A DNA stretch of 41,553 nucleotides from Acidobacteriota bacterium (lineage in GTDB: Bacteria; Acidobacteriota; Polarisedimenticolia; Gp22-AA2). The notes under the pieces are model-generated. The model did not search any database and was not told the DNA's origin. It saw only the letters and a program-made list of their open reading frames with translations. Both the position numbers and the translations under genes were made by a program. Location of the stretch: NCBI GenBank assembly GCA_003223165.1, contig QHXZ01000009.1:1-41553 (forward strand), written 5' to 3'. Below are positions 1-8,882 of this stretch, in pieces (the first letter of the stretch is position 1; the number at the start of each line of letters is the position of its first letter).

Positions 1-71
1 GCGATGACCGCCATGGTGGAAAGAGCGAGGACGCCGAGGACGAAGTAGGACCGCTTCGCGGTTTGCGCCAT
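1..71 (-). CDS. N-terminus of an exported or membrane-anchored protein (truncated by window edge)
   Basis: Only 23 codons are visible, read leftward from an ATG at 69-71. The peptide begins MAQTAKRSYF and continues VLGVLALSTMAVI. That is a basic n-region followed by a hydrophobic stretch, so it is a signal peptide or a signal anchor. A good Shine-Dalgarno (AGGGAGG on the minus strand) lies about ten bases upstream of the start. The rest of the gene is outside the window, so no function can be given. The gene is divergent from etfB, with about 200 bases between the two starts. Confidence 0.6.
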   Translation of the reverse strand, partial: MAQTAKRSYFVLGVLALSTMAVI

Positions 72-215
72 GGCCCGGGCCTCCCTTGAGGAGCGTGGAC
101 CGAAGGTATGTGAAGGATACTCACAACGTGCCGATTGCCAGGTATATACGCCCAAATCTCCGCTGCGGCAACCACGACCACCCCGGCGTGTTCGTCGCGG
201 CGCTCATTTCGGCGG

Positions 216-244
216 CTGCCCGCGGCTCCCGCCTCGGCTAGAAT
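216..244 (+). promoter_or_regulatory. Possible sigma70-type promoter of etfBA
   Basis: A TAGAAT hexamer at 239-244 matches the -10 consensus at 5 of 6 positions. A weak -35-like CTGCCC lies 17 bases upstream at 216-221. Transcription would start near 251, leaving a short leader with GGAGAG before the etfB ATG at 275. The rest of the 72-274 intergenic stretch shows no convincing gene. The -35 is poor, so this is tentative. Confidence 0.35.
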
Positions 245-274
245 GGCCCCCGCTGCCTCCGCCGGAGAGACGCC

Positions 275-1069
275 ATGAAGAGCCTGGTCCTCGTCAAGCA
301 GGTCCCGAGCGCCGACTCGCCCTTCCGCCTCAACAGCTCAGGCACCTGGATCGAGGAGGGGAACCTCACCTTCGGCCTGAACGACTACGATCGCTACGCC
401 CTCGAGGCGCTGCTCAAGCTGAAGGACGCGGGGAAGGTCGCCGAGGTGGTGGCGCTGACCGTGGGGCCGGAGCGGGCAGCCACGGTCCTGCGCACCTGCC
501 TGGCGACCGGCGCCGACCGGGCGATCCACGTCAAGGATGCGGCGCTCGAGGGGAGCGACCCGCTGTCGCTGGCGAAGGTCATCAAGGCGGCGATTCAAGG
601 CGAGGGCTTCTCCCTGATCATGGCCGGCCTGCAGGCGGACGACGACAACTACGGGCAGATCGGGCCGCTCCTGGCGCGGCTGCTCGACCGGCCGAGCGCC
701 ACGGCGGCCATGGGCCTGGAGCTGCGCGACGGGACGACGGTGCGCGTCGAGCGGGAGATGGAGAACAACCGGCTCCTGGTGGTGGATCTCACCCTGCCGG
801 CCGTGATCACCGTCCAGACGGGGATCAATGAGCCACGCTACGCCAGCCTGAAGGGAATCATGGCGGCCAAGAAGAAGGAGATCAGGACGGTGGCCCTCAA
901 AGACCTCGGCCTCGACGCGGCGGAGGTCGGCGGGCGCGCCGCGCGCCTGCGCACCGTGCGGCTCGCCTCGCCGCCGAAAGGGAAGGGGGCCGAGATCCTG
1001 AAGGGCCCCGCGGACGAGATCGCCCGCGAGCTGGTGAAGCGGATCCGCGAGAAGACGGGGGTCATCTGA
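275..1069 (+). CDS. etfB: Electron transfer flavoprotein, beta subunit
   Basis: This is the small subunit of the cytoplasmic ETF heterodimer, which takes electrons from acyl-CoA and related dehydrogenases and passes them to ETF:quinone oxidoreductase. At 264 residues it has the usual length. It has the EtfB beginning (MKSLVLVKQVP), the ADDDNYGQIGPLLA segment, and the family signature around residues 150-205 (VEREMENNRLLVVDLTLPAV, then INEPRYASLKGIMAAKKKEI), which includes the loop that docks partner dehydrogenases. The ATG at 275 is preceded by GGAGAG. The stop is two bases before the etfA start, so the subunits are co-translated. No partner dehydrogenase is encoded nearby, so its substrate pathway cannot be read from context. 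Confidence 0.95.
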   Translation: MKSLVLVKQVPSADSPFRLNSSGTWIEEGNLTFGLNDYDRYALEALLKLKDAGKVAEVVALTVGPERAATVLRTCLATGADRAIHVKDAALEGSDPLSLAKVIKAAIQGEGFSLIMAGLQADDDNYGQIGPLLARLLDRPSATAAMGLELRDGTTVRVEREMENNRLLVVDLTLPAVITVQTGINEPRYASLKGIMAAKKKEIRTVALKDLGLDAAEVGGRAARLRTVRLASPPKGKGAEILKGPADEIARELVKRIREKTGVI

Positions 1070-1071
1070 GC

Positions 1072-2061
1072 ATGCCCTGCAAGGTCCTGGTCCTGGCGGA
1101 GCATGAGGGGGGCGCGGTCGCGGGGATCACCTACGAGCTTTTGGGGATGGCGCACCGCGTGGCGGGCGAGATGGGGTGGGCGCCGGCGGAGATCAAGGCG
1201 CTCCTGATCGGCAGCGGCATCGCGGGCGCGGCGGCGGAGATCGCCGCGCGCGGCGCGGCGGAGGTGATCGTCGCCGAGGGCCCCGCGGTCCAGGGCTACA
1301 CCGGGGACGCCTGGCACCGCGTCGTCGAGGCGGTCGCGAAGTCCGAGTCGCCCGAGATGGTGCTCTTCGGCCACACCCCCAACGGCTGGGACGTCGCCCC
1401 CCTGGTGGCCGCCGGCCTGGGCGTGCCGCTGGCCACCGAATGCTCGGCGATCGCGCGCGAGTCGGGCGCTTTCCGCTTCTCGCGCAAGGCGTTCAACGGC
1501 AAGTTCGTGCAGGTCATCGACCTGGGGACGGCGCGCCCGCTCCTGGCGACCATGCAGAAGGGGGCCGCCCCGGCCTTCTCAGCCGCGACCCGGGGCCGGG
1601 TCCGACCGGTCCCGGCCGGGGTCGGCGAGGCCGACCTGCGCGCCCGCTTCGTTGAGATCAAAAAGGGTCAGGCCGGCGCGGTCGACCTGACCCAGGCCGC
1701 GATCATCGTCTCGGGAGGGCGCGGCCTGGGCGGGGCGGACAAGTTCGCGGTGATCCGCGATCTGGCCCAGGCGCTCGGCGGGCAGGTGGGCGCCTCGCGA
1801 CCGGTCACCGACATGGGCTGGCTGCCGCACGAGCACCAGGTCGGCAGCAGCGGCGTGACGGTGAGCCCCAAGCTCTACATCGCCTGCGGCATCTCCGGGG
1901 CGATCCAGCACATCGTGGGGATGCGCGGCTCGGGGTACATCGTAGCGATCAACAAGGACGCGGAGGCCCCGATCTTCGGCGTCGCCGACGTCGGGGTGGT
2001 CGGCGACCTGTTCGAGATCGTCCCGGCCCTGACGAAGGCGGTGAAGGAAGCGAAGGGCTAG
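1072..2061 (+). CDS. etfA: Electron transfer flavoprotein, alpha subunit
   Basis: This is the large, FAD-carrying subunit of ETF, 329 residues, a normal length. The N-terminal half has the alpha/beta fold shared with EtfB ([20 protein letters not shown]). The C-terminal FAD domain is clear: [47 protein letters not shown] and [20 protein letters not shown], ending in [10 protein letters not shown]. These contact the FAD in known ETF structures. It starts two bases after etfB. The classical heterodimer FAD site looks intact. Nothing points to an electron-bifurcating FixAB-type ETF, although sequence inspection alone cannot exclude it. Confidence 0.95.
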   Translation: MPCKVLVLAEHEGGAVAGITYELLGMAHRVAGEMGWAPAEIKALLIGSGIAGAAAEIAARGAAEVIVAEGPAVQGYTGDAWHRVVEAVAKSESPEMVLFGHTPNGWDVAPLVAAGLGVPLATECSAIARESGAFRFSRKAFNGKFVQVIDLGTARPLLATMQKGAAPAFSAATRGRVRPVPAGVGEADLRARFVEIKKGQAGAVDLTQAAIIVSGGRGLGGADKFAVIRDLAQALGGQVGASRPVTDMGWLPHEHQVGSSGVTVSPKLYIACGISGAIQHIVGMRGSGYIVAINKDAEAPIFGVADVGVVGDLFEIVPALTKAVKEAKG

Positions 2062-2077
2062 GAGCCTGTCCGGAAGG

Positions 2078-2491
2078 CTAGGCCCCGAGCGCCTTGGCCG
2101 CCGCCGCGAAATCCTGCGGCTTCACCCAGAGGATGCAGCCGAAGCCGCCTCCCGAGGCGCACGCGGCGTTGGTGGAGTGCACGTTGACCTTCGCGTCCGC
2201 CAGCTTCTTGAAGATCTCCCCCATCGCCCCCGCGCGGTCGCTCCCCTGGATGAACAGGGCCTGCTTCTTCGGGCTGAGGCTCAGGCCCGCCGCCTTGGCC
2301 GCCTTGACGAAGGCGTCCGGGCTCTCGGGCACGAAGTCGATCTGCGACTTGCCGCCCTCGATCGGGAAGGCGGTGAGCGACAGGAGGTTCACCCCCGATT
2401 CCTTCAGCCGGGCAGTGATGCGGGCCCCCTCGCCGGGCTTGTCGGGCACCACGACATAGTAATAGTCGACGCGACGGACCTTGTCGGACAT
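2078..2491 (-). CDS. Tandem ACT-domain protein
   Basis: A 137-residue protein made of two ACT-like repeats. The first is about residues 8-70 (YYYVVVPDKPGEGARITARL, then VNLLSLTAFPIEGGKSQIDF) and the second about 75-135 (ALFIQGSDRAGAMGEIFKKL, then VNVHSTNAACASGGGFGCIL). ACT domains bind small ligands, often amino acids, and regulate enzymes. A free-standing pair like this is probably a ligand sensor or a subunit of an unidentified enzyme. GAGGGAGG lies just upstream of the ATG at 2491. It converges on etfA, with 16 bases between stops. No catalytic domain is present, so the ligand and partner are unknown. Confidence 0.8.
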   Translation of the reverse strand: MSDKVRRVDYYYVVVPDKPGEGARITARLKESGVNLLSLTAFPIEGGKSQIDFVPESPDAFVKAAKAAGLSLSPKKQALFIQGSDRAGAMGEIFKKLADAKVNVHSTNAACASGGGFGCILWVKPQDFAAAAKALGA

Positions 2492-2658
2492 CGGTCTGCC
2501 TCCCTCTATTTGACCCGCGAATCCGGGGCGCGATCATACACCTTCCGGGGGAGGCGGGGACCCGGAGGGGGTGCCCGGCATGCTATCCTGATGGCTCGCG
2601 CGCGCCGCCCGATCCCCCGGCGGGCCGCGCGGCGCCGACCGAGGAGGAGCGTCCGACG

Positions 2659-3561
2659 ATGTCCAAGCAGAACCAGCAAGGGATGGGAGGCCGGCAGATC
2701 CAGGGACCCGCGCGCCCGCCGTTCCTGTCGCCGGGGACGATGCAGTTCCTGACCCTGGCCGGGCTCGCGATCCTCATCTTCATGTGCGCCACCATGTGGA
2801 GCGAGATGCGGCGCTCGCAGAGCGACCTGAACGAGCGCCTGGCCCATTTCGACACGCGCCTGGCGGCCCTGGCGACCAAGGTCGACGCGGGTGGCCGGGC
2901 GGCGCAGGTCCGGCCGTCGGGGCCCGACCCGAACAAGGTCTACACGGTCAAGACCGATGGGGCCCCCTTCGTGGGCCCCAAGGCCGCCCCGGTCACCATC
3001 GTCGAGTTCTCCGACTTCCAGTGACCCTACTGCGCGAGGGTCGGTCCGACCCTCAAGCAGATCGAGAAGGTGTACGGCGACAAGGTGCGCGTCGTCTGGA
3101 AGCATTTCCCGCTCGACTTCCACCCCGACGCGCCGCTCGCCGCCCTGGCCGGGGCCGCGGCCTACGAGCAGGGCAGGTTCTGGGAGTTCCACGACAAGAT
3201 CTTCGGCAACCAGCCGAAGATCCAGCGTGATTTCCTGCTGCAGTACGCGCGCGAGGTCGGCCTCGACATGAAGCGCTTCCAGGACGCGCTCAACACCGCG
3301 CGCGGCAAGGCGGCGATCGACGCCGACAAGAACGAAGGGAAGGCTCTGGGCGTCACCGGCACCCCGGCCTTCTTCGTCAACGGCCGCTTCCTGTCGGGGG
3401 CCCAGCCGTTCGACGCCTTCGCGCAGGCGATCAACGCCGAGCTGGCCCGGCTAAACCTGCCGGTCCCGGCCGCGGCCGGCGCCCCGCCGCCGGCGGCCGC
3501 CCCGCCGCCCGCGGCCGGACGGGCGCCCGCGGCCACGCCGGCCCCCGGGGGGCGAAATTGA
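2659..3561 (+). CDS. DsbA-like thioredoxin-fold selenoprotein (UPYC active site), membrane-anchored
   Basis: A 300-residue thiol-disulfide oxidoreductase read through an in-frame TGA at 3022-3024. Upstream of the TGA lie a transmembrane anchor (about residues 28-46), a short coiled-coil-like linker and the start of a DsbA/DSBA-family thioredoxin fold ending VTIVEFSDFQ. Downstream, in the same frame, come PYCARVGPTLKQIEKVYG, the family segment VVWKHFPLDFHPDA and the cis-proline loop GVTGTPAFFVNG. The TGA falls exactly where the family has the first Cys of CPYC, giving U122-P-Y-C125. A SECIS-like hairpin begins 12 bases after the TGA (separate entry). The ATG at 2659 has GAGGAGG upstream. An Ala/Pro-rich tail follows residue 270. 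The catalytic domain should face the periplasm. The stop overlaps the next gene. The alternative is a TGC-to-TGA mutation or sequencing error, but the hairpin argues against that. Confidence 0.87.
3036..3054 (+). promoter_or_regulatory. Bacterial SECIS-like hairpin of the DsbA-like selenoprotein
   Basis: Stem GAGGGTC (3036-3042) pairs perfectly with GACCCTC (3048-3054) around the loop GGTCC. One further G-C pair can close the stem to 8 bp. The loop begins 19 bases after the TGA, within the range for bacterial SECIS elements. It contains GGUC, as in the E. coli fdhF element, with a G in the first two loop positions. It lies inside the coding sequence, as bacterial SECIS elements do. SelB would bind it to recode UGA as selenocysteine. 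Confidence 0.78.
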
Positions 3562-3878
3562 AGGAGCCCCGCAAGGTCGACATCGTGGAGGATGGCGCCC
3601 TGTCGATCCACTGGAACGACGGGCACCGCGCCGTCTACGGCGCGCGCCACCTGCGCCTGGCCTGCCGCTGCGCCAATTGCGAGGACGAGTGGTCCGGCGA
3701 CCGGCGCCTGCGGCCGGAGGACATTCCCGCCGACCTCCGCATCCTCGACGTGAAGCCGGTGGGGCGCTACGGGCTGCAGATCGGCTTCAGCGACGGTCAC
3801 AACACCGGTATCTTCACCTTCCAGCGCCTCCCGGAACTGTGCGAGTGCGAGATCTGTAAGGGACCCGCCCCCAGGTGA
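3558..3878 (+). CDS. DUF971 / gamma-butyrobetaine-hydroxylase-like N-terminal domain protein
   Basis: A 106-residue single-domain protein. The fold is recognisable from LSIHWNDGHRAVYGARHLRL, CRCANCEDEW, the central LDVKPVGRYGLQIGFSDGHN, and GIFTFQRLPELCECEICKG. This domain occurs alone in bacteria, fused to Mrp/ApbC-type ATPases, and at the N-terminus of gamma-butyrobetaine hydroxylases. Six cysteines sit in two C-x-C-x-x-C clusters, which suggests metal or Fe-S binding (inference). The likely start is TTG at 3558, overlapping the stop of the selenoprotein gene; the ribosome site is weak, so coupling is likely. Its own stop overlaps the permease GTG at 3875. The biochemical role is unknown. 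Confidence 0.8.
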   Translation: MKEPRKVDIVEDGALSIHWNDGHRAVYGARHLRLACRCANCEDEWSGDRRLRPEDIPADLRILDVKPVGRYGLQIGFSDGHNTGIFTFQRLPELCECEICKGPAPR

Positions 3879-5197
3879 GCGGCGTTGCGCCGCTCAGGCA
3901 CCTGGGACGGATCCGCCTGGTCGCCGTCGGGATCAATTCGGTCATCGGCGGCGGCATCTTCATCCTGCCGGCCACCGTCACGGCGCTGATCGGCGCCGCC
4001 GGTCTTCCCGCCTACGCCGTCGCCGGCGTCGTGGTGGTCGGCATCGGCCTGACGCTGGCTTCCCTGGCCGCCCGCCACGAAGCGTCCGGCGGGCCGTATC
4101 TGTACGTGCATCGCGCCTTCGGCAGCTTCGCCGGATTCCAGGTCGGCTGGCTCTTCTGCCTCGCGCGGCTGACCGCCATGGCCGGCTTGATGAACGGCTT
4201 CGCCCAGTACCTGGGCGCTCTCGCGCCGTGGGGGACGGGGCTCCTCCCCCGGACCGCGATGGTCCTGTGCTGCGCCGGGGCGGTCGTCGGCCTCAACGTC
4301 GCCGGCATCCGCCACACCTCGGGCGCCGCGAACCTGCTCGCGGTGGTGAAGGTCGTGCCGCTCGTGGCGCTCGGGCTCGCCGGCCTCTGCTTCATCCGCG
4401 CCGAGCGCCTGGTCCCGACGCCCTTCGCCCCGATGGACTTCCTGCGCGCCGTGCTGCTGCTCCTGTATGCCTTCTCGGGTTTCGAGATCCTGACCGTGCC
4501 GGCCGAGGAGTCGCTGCGGCCGCGCCGCGACCTTCCGTTCGCCCTCATCGCCACGATCCTCTGCGTGTGCGCCGTCTACGTCCTGGTCCATACGGCGGCC
4601 CTCGGCATGCTGCCGGGGCTCGGATCCGACCGCGCGCCCCTGGCCAGCGCCGCGGGCCTCATCGCCGGGTCCGCGGGGCGCTACGCCATGACGGCGATCG
4701 CCGCCGTCTCGATGGCGGGCTGCAGCCTGGTCAGCCTGGTGGGCGCCACGCGCCTGCTGTACGCCATGTCCTCCGCCGGGCAGATCCCCGCCTGGATGGG
4801 AGCGCTGCACGCGGCGCGGCGCACCCCCGTGGCGGCCTCGCTCCTGGTCGGCGGCCTGGCGACGGTCATGGCGATCGCCGGGGGATACGCGGAGCTGGCC
4901 GCGGTCAGCGCCGGGACGCGCCTGCTGGTCTTCCTGGCCTGCTGCCTGGCGTGCCTGCGCCCGGAGCGGGAGGGCCCCGGGCTGCCGGGCCTCGGGCCGC
5001 GGGATCCGCGGGCGCAGGGTCCGGAGCGCTGGGGAAGGATCGTCGCGCTGCCCAGCGCCGTGGCCATCGTGGCCCTTCTCTCAGGGGTGGAACCCCGGGA
5101 GGCCGCAGCGGGTATGATCGGCGTCGGGACCGGACTGATCCTCTATCTGGCGGCCAGGAGGGGGCGCCGGGCGGACAAGGGCGAGGAGGCTCGATGA
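3875..5197 (+). CDS. APC-superfamily amino acid permease
   Basis: A 440-residue polytopic inner-membrane protein with about twelve hydrophobic segments. The first carries the APC signature (INSVIGGGIFILP), which contributes to substrate binding, followed by ASLAARHEASGGPYLYVHRA, typical of helices 2-3. It probably imports or exchanges an amino acid or amine; substrate specificity cannot be read. It starts at GTG 3875 in a GTGA overlap with the DUF971 gene and ends in an ATGA overlap with sppA at 5194, so four genes form one tightly coupled operon. The C-terminus after about residue 355 is charged and short on clear helices, and the protein is slightly shorter than typical APC permeases. Confidence 0.85.
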   Translation: MSGVAPLRHLGRIRLVAVGINSVIGGGIFILPATVTALIGAAGLPAYAVAGVVVVGIGLTLASLAARHEASGGPYLYVHRAFGSFAGFQVGWLFCLARLTAMAGLMNGFAQYLGALAPWGTGLLPRTAMVLCCAGAVVGLNVAGIRHTSGAANLLAVVKVVPLVALGLAGLCFIRAERLVPTPFAPMDFLRAVLLLLYAFSGFEILTVPAEESLRPRRDLPFALIATILCVCAVYVLVHTAALGMLPGLGSDRAPLASAAGLIAGSAGRYAMTAIAAVSMAGCSLVSLVGATRLLYAMSSAGQIPAWMGALHAARRTPVAASLLVGGLATVMAIAGGYAELAAVSAGTRLLVFLACCLACLRPEREGPGLPGLGPRDPRAQGPERWGRIVALPSAVAIVALLSGVEPREAAAGMIGVGTGLILYLAARRGRRADKGEEAR

Positions 5198-6869
5198 GCA
5201 AGATCGCGAAGCGGGTACTGATCGTGGTGGGGGCGGTGATGTTGCTGCTGGTGGCGTTGGCCTTCATGGCGCGCGCCGGCATGCAGCCGGGGAAGGGGAG
5301 CGTGCTCGAGATGGCGATCGAGGGGGAGATCCCCGAGGAGATTCCGCCCGACGCGCTGGCCCAGATCCTGGGGACGAAGAGGCTGGCGCTCATGGACTAC
5401 GTCGAAGCGCTGCGCCGGGCACGCGACGACGGGCGCATCAATGGCGCGCTGGTGATCGTGGACCGCTCGTCCCTGGGCTTCGCGCAGGCGCAGGAGCTGC
5501 GGGACGCCCTGCTCGACTTCCAGAAGAAGGGGAAGTGGGCCGTGGCCTACATGGAGACCGCGGGGGAGTTCTCGCCGGGCAACAAGGAGTATTACCTGGC
5601 GAGCGCCTGCAAATCGATCTGGCTGGCCCCCCCGGGCGACATCAACCTCACCGGCCTGCGCGCCGACGTGCCGTTCGTGCGCGGCACGACAAGACGGCCA
5701 TGAACATGCTGACCGAGAAGGCCATGACGCCGGCCCACCGCGAGTCGATGGAGTCCCTGCTCGACAGCTTCTACGGCCAGCTGCGGCGCGGTATCGCGTC
5801 GGGGCGCAAGATGAGCGAGGAGCAGGTGCGCTCGCTGGTCGATCGCGGGCCGTTCCTCGCTCCCCAGGCGCTCGAGGCGAAGCTGGTGGATGCGCTCGGC
5901 TACCGGGACGAGGTCGAGGATCATCTGAAGAAGGAGAACGGCGGCCGGCTGCCGCTCATCAAGGTGAAGCGCTACCTCAAGAGCGGGCGCTACTACGACC
6001 ACGGCGCGCGGCTGGCGCTGATCTACGGCGTGGGCGGCGTGTCCCGCGGCGAGAGCGACTATAACCCCGTTTCGGGCAGCGCCTCGATGGGCTCCGACAC
6101 CGTCGCTGCGGCCATCAGGAAGGCGCGCGAAGACTCCTCGATCAAGGCCATCGTCTTCCGGGTGAACAGCCCCGGGGGGTCGTACATCGCCTCGGACATC
6201 ATCTGGCGCGAAGTGATGCTGACCAAGGGCGTCAAGCCGATCGTCGTGTCGATGTCCGACCTGGCCGGCTCGGGCGGCTACTTCGTGGCCATGGGGGCAG
6301 ACTGGATCGTGGCGCAGCCCGGCACCATCACCGCCTCGATCGGCGTCCTGGCGGGGAAGCTGATCACGACGGCCTTCTGGGACAAGGTCGGCATCACCTT
6401 CGACGGCATCCAGCGCGGCCGGCACGCGACCTTCTACTCTACGGGCCAGCGCTACACCCCGGAGGAGAAGGCGATCTTCGAGGGCTGGCTCGGCCGCATC
6501 TACAAGGATTTCGTCGGCAAGGCAGCCCAGGGGCGCCACAAGAGCTTCGCCGAAATCGACGCCGTGGGACAGGGGCGGATCTGGTCCGGCGAGGAGGCGC
6601 TGCACCTGGGGCTGGTGGACGAGGTCGGCGGCCTGCCGGCGGCCATCAAGCGCGCCCTCGAGCTGGCGAAGCTGCCGCCCGAGCCACGCGTGCAGCTGGT
6701 GGTGATGCCGGAGGGGAAAGGGCTCCTGGAGGACCTCATGGACCGGGGCGACGATACGCGCACGGGCCTCCTCTCGCTCCAGGAGGGGGCGGCGCGCCTG
6801 CTCGGGGGCGCCGCATTGCCGGCGCCGGAGCGGGTCCTCGAGATGCCGTTCGTGCCCGACATCCGCTGA
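5194..6869 (+). pseudogene. sppA: Signal peptide peptidase SppA (67K type), interrupted by a frameshifting deletion
   Basis: An S49 serine protease that would cleave leftover signal peptides in the inner membrane. The first frame (5194-5703) encodes an N-terminal anchor (KRVLIVVGAVMLLLVALAFM) and the N-terminal S49 repeat up to VPFVRGT. The homologous sequence then resumes one frame over at about 5688 with DKTAMNMLTEKAMTPAHRE. It continues through the C-terminal repeat to 6869, including the nucleophile region SDLAGSGGYFVAMGAD. The lysine of DKTAMNM corresponds to the catalytic Lys of the Y-K-S/T-A motif. Between the two parts, roughly 12-20 residues normally present in the family (a DKLG...GKY-like linker) are missing. 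A small out-of-frame deletion is therefore likely, either a real mutation or an assembly error. The start is ATG at 5194 with GCGAGGAGG upstream. Confidence 0.8.
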
Positions 6870-6950
6870 CCGCGCCAGGACGGCGCCGTGGGGCCGGGTG
6901 GAACCGAAGGCGGGGCCGGGGCGTATACTGCACGCGGGAGGTGGAAGGCC

Positions 6951-7289
6951 ATGGTCGAGCTCGCGGGGGTCCTGGTGCTGCTCGGCGCTCTCTTCACGCT
7001 GCTGGTCCTCCTGGCGGCGCCGCTCATCCTGGCATTCTTCCTGGTCGCCACGATCCTGAGGCTGGTGTTCTTCGTGATCTTCCTGCCGTTCCGGATCCTC
7101 GGCTGGACGGTGGGGATCGGCCTGGGGGCGCTGGGTCTGGCCCTCAAGGGGGCCTTCCTGGCCGGGATCGTGGCGTTTCTGATCCTGGCCGGCTTCGTGC
7201 CGCTGATCCCGATCCTGCTTCTCGGCGGGCTGGTCTACCTGCTCGTCCGATCCGCGCGCAGGCGGGAGGCGCCGCCCGTCAGCGCGTAG
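6951..7289 (+). CDS. Small membrane protein of unknown function
   Basis: Not recognised as a named family. The 112-residue product from ATG 6951 (GGGAGGTGG upstream) is almost entirely hydrophobic. It has three or four predicted membrane segments (ELAGVLVLLGALFTLLVLL, LILAFFLVATILRLVFFVIF, GIGLGALGLALKGAFLAGIV, LILAGFVPLIPILLLGG) and ends in a basic tail (VRSARRRE). An upstream in-frame start at 6888 exists, but it would add a low-complexity Gly-rich leader and lacks a ribosome site. Its stop overlaps the 3' end of the convergent gene by 11 bases. A role cannot be assigned. Confidence 0.6.
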   Translation: MVELAGVLVLLGALFTLLVLLAAPLILAFFLVATILRLVFFVIFLPFRILGWTVGIGLGALGLALKGAFLAGIVAFLILAGFVPLIPILLLGGLVYLLVRSARRREAPPVSA

Positions 7290-8799
7290 GTCCGCTCTCC
7301 GGCACCCGGAAGTCCAGGTCGGCCCATCCTTCTCCCTCCACCTTGACCGTCAAGAAGCTCGGGACCGACCTCAAGGCGCTCGAGCGCTCTCCCAGAGGAA
7401 CCAGACGGTAGGTCCCGGGAGGCGGCAGCGGCGCCTCCCAGGCGCCGTCCGGTCCCGGCTGCGTCCTCCCATGCTCGTGGACGATGCTGTCCGGTCCGTA
7501 GATCACGATCGCCTGAACCCGCCTCCGGTCGCCGGTCACCTTGCCCCGCAGAGCCTTCGCCTCCATCGCGACGGGGCCTCCTCCCGCGCGCGGCGCTGCG
7601 GTGTCGGGGGCCGGTGAGGGCGAGGGGGTCGGCGAAGGCGAGAGGGCCGGCGGGCCGGCCGGGGGCGGCTGCTCCGCCGGCGGCGGTTGATCGTCAGGGG
7701 CCACGGGCGTCTCGGGCTCGACCGGCTCGCCCTGCTCCTGCACCTCGTCGCTGCTGCTGGAGAGGAATTCGGGCGGGCTCGGGACCGGGACCACCTTGCG
7801 CCCCGGCAGGGACGCGAGCAGCAGGTCGGCCGTGCCGCTGGGGAAGAAGACCGGCCGCACGACCTCGGAGCCCTTGAGGTCGGCCGGGGTGTCGGGCGCA
7901 ATCACCCCCCACTTCGCCTCACCGTCGACGAACGCGAAGCGGTCGCCGCGGCCGAACGCCAGAATCATCCGGCCGTCGTCCGAGAAGGCCAGGGCCGCGG
8001 CCTCGATCGGCAGGGCGATGATCGTGGTGGCGTCGTCATCGCGCGAGCGCCGCTTGACGGCGTCGCGGGCGTCAATCTCCTTGGGATCGAAGACCGCCAC
8101 CTGGCGCTCCCGCTCGACGAACAGAACATCGCTGCCGGGCCTGACGGCGAGGCCCCGGTTGATGCCGGGCGAGCGGTAGTGCCAGGAGCTGGCCAGGGGA
8201 GCGGTCGTGTACGAAAGGATGCGTCCCTTCAGCGACAGGAAGAGCCGCCGGCCCGGGGCGTCGAGGGCGATGGCGTTCGGGATCTGATCGAGAGAGGCCG
8301 AGGCGATGACCTTGCCGGTCGTCAGGTCGAGGGCATGCAGGAGCGCGCGCCCTCCCGGCTGGGGGGCCCGTGAGCTGTCCTTGCCGGTGGCATAGGCCAG
8401 GATGTAGGCCTTGCGTCCGTCGGCGGACACGGTGGCCTTGATGCCCCGCCCCGGGAAGGAGATCGTCCGGATCGCGGCCGGGGTGGCCGGCGCCGTGTCG
8501 AGCAGGATCGCCCGGCCCTCCCCCTTGGATCGCTTGCCGGCTTCTTCCGCGGCCGCGTCGGTCAAAATCAAGACGCGGTCTCTCGCCCCCGCGGCCGCCA
8601 GATCGTTGACAGGGATCCAGGGGACCACGAGAGGCGACAGCACGGCCGAACCGGGGGTCCAGCGCAGCAGGGACCCGTCTTCTCCCAGGACGATGACGGG
8701 GCGCGCGGCCTGATCCGCCGGCGTGCCGCTGGCGAAGGCCGGGGTGAGGGAGGCCAGCCCGCCGAGGACCAGGCCCGCCAGCGTCCAGAATCGAGTCAT
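7279..8799 (-). CDS. Secreted beta-propeller-like protein with Pro-rich linker and C-terminal Ig-like domain
   Basis: A 506-residue exported protein. The ATG at 8799 starts a clear signal peptide (MTRFWTLAGLVLGGLASLTP, cleaved after AFA). Residues of about 30-330 consist of repeated short beta-rich segments such as IVLGEDGSLLRW, GIKATVSADGRKAYILAYA, ALDAPGRRLFLSLKGRILSY and AALAFSDDGRMILAFG. This pattern fits a YVTN/WD40-type beta-propeller. A long Pro/Ser linker follows (about 355-420). The C-terminal ~85 residues (KALRGKVTGDRRRVQAIVIY, then LPPPGTYRLVPLG) look like a carboxypeptidase-regulatory/Ig-like fold. No good ribosome site precedes the ATG, so the exact start rests on the signal peptide. 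The open frame continues further upstream, but that part looks non-coding. Probable periplasmic or surface protein of unknown role. Confidence 0.65.
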   Translation of the reverse strand: MTRFWTLAGLVLGGLASLTPAFASGTPADQAARPVIVLGEDGSLLRWTPGSAVLSPLVVPWIPVNDLAAAGARDRVLILTDAAAEEAGKRSKGEGRAILLDTAPATPAAIRTISFPGRGIKATVSADGRKAYILAYATGKDSSRAPQPGGRALLHALDLTTGKVIASASLDQIPNAIALDAPGRRLFLSLKGRILSYTTAPLASSWHYRSPGINRGLAVRPGSDVLFVERERQVAVFDPKEIDARDAVKRRSRDDDATTIIALPIEAAALAFSDDGRMILAFGRGDRFAFVDGEAKWGVIAPDTPADLKGSEVVRPVFFPSGTADLLLASLPGRKVVPVPSPPEFLSSSSDEVQEQGEPVEPETPVAPDDQPPPAEQPPPAGPPALSPSPTPSPSPAPDTAAPRAGGGPVAMEAKALRGKVTGDRRRVQAIVIYGPDSIVHEHGRTQPGPDGAWEAPLPPPGTYRLVPLGERSSALRSVPSFLTVKVEGEGWADLDFRVPESGPTR

Positions 8800-8882
8800 G
8801 GGCAGAAGTTTATCAGATCCCGCCGCCTCGTCAGGTCCTGGCGCCTTCGGCACAAACACCGCACGGGGCGCTGCATTTCCGG

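Noticed and set aside
3559-3561. TGA ending the DsbA-like gene considered as another recoded codon
   Set aside because: No stem-loop at a suitable distance, the protein already ends in a disordered Ala/Pro tail, and the next gene overlaps here in another frame.
5701-5703. TGA in sppA considered as a third selenocysteine codon
   Set aside because: The protein homology continues in a different reading frame after this point, residues of the family are missing at the junction, and no hairpin of SECIS type follows. A frameshift explains it.
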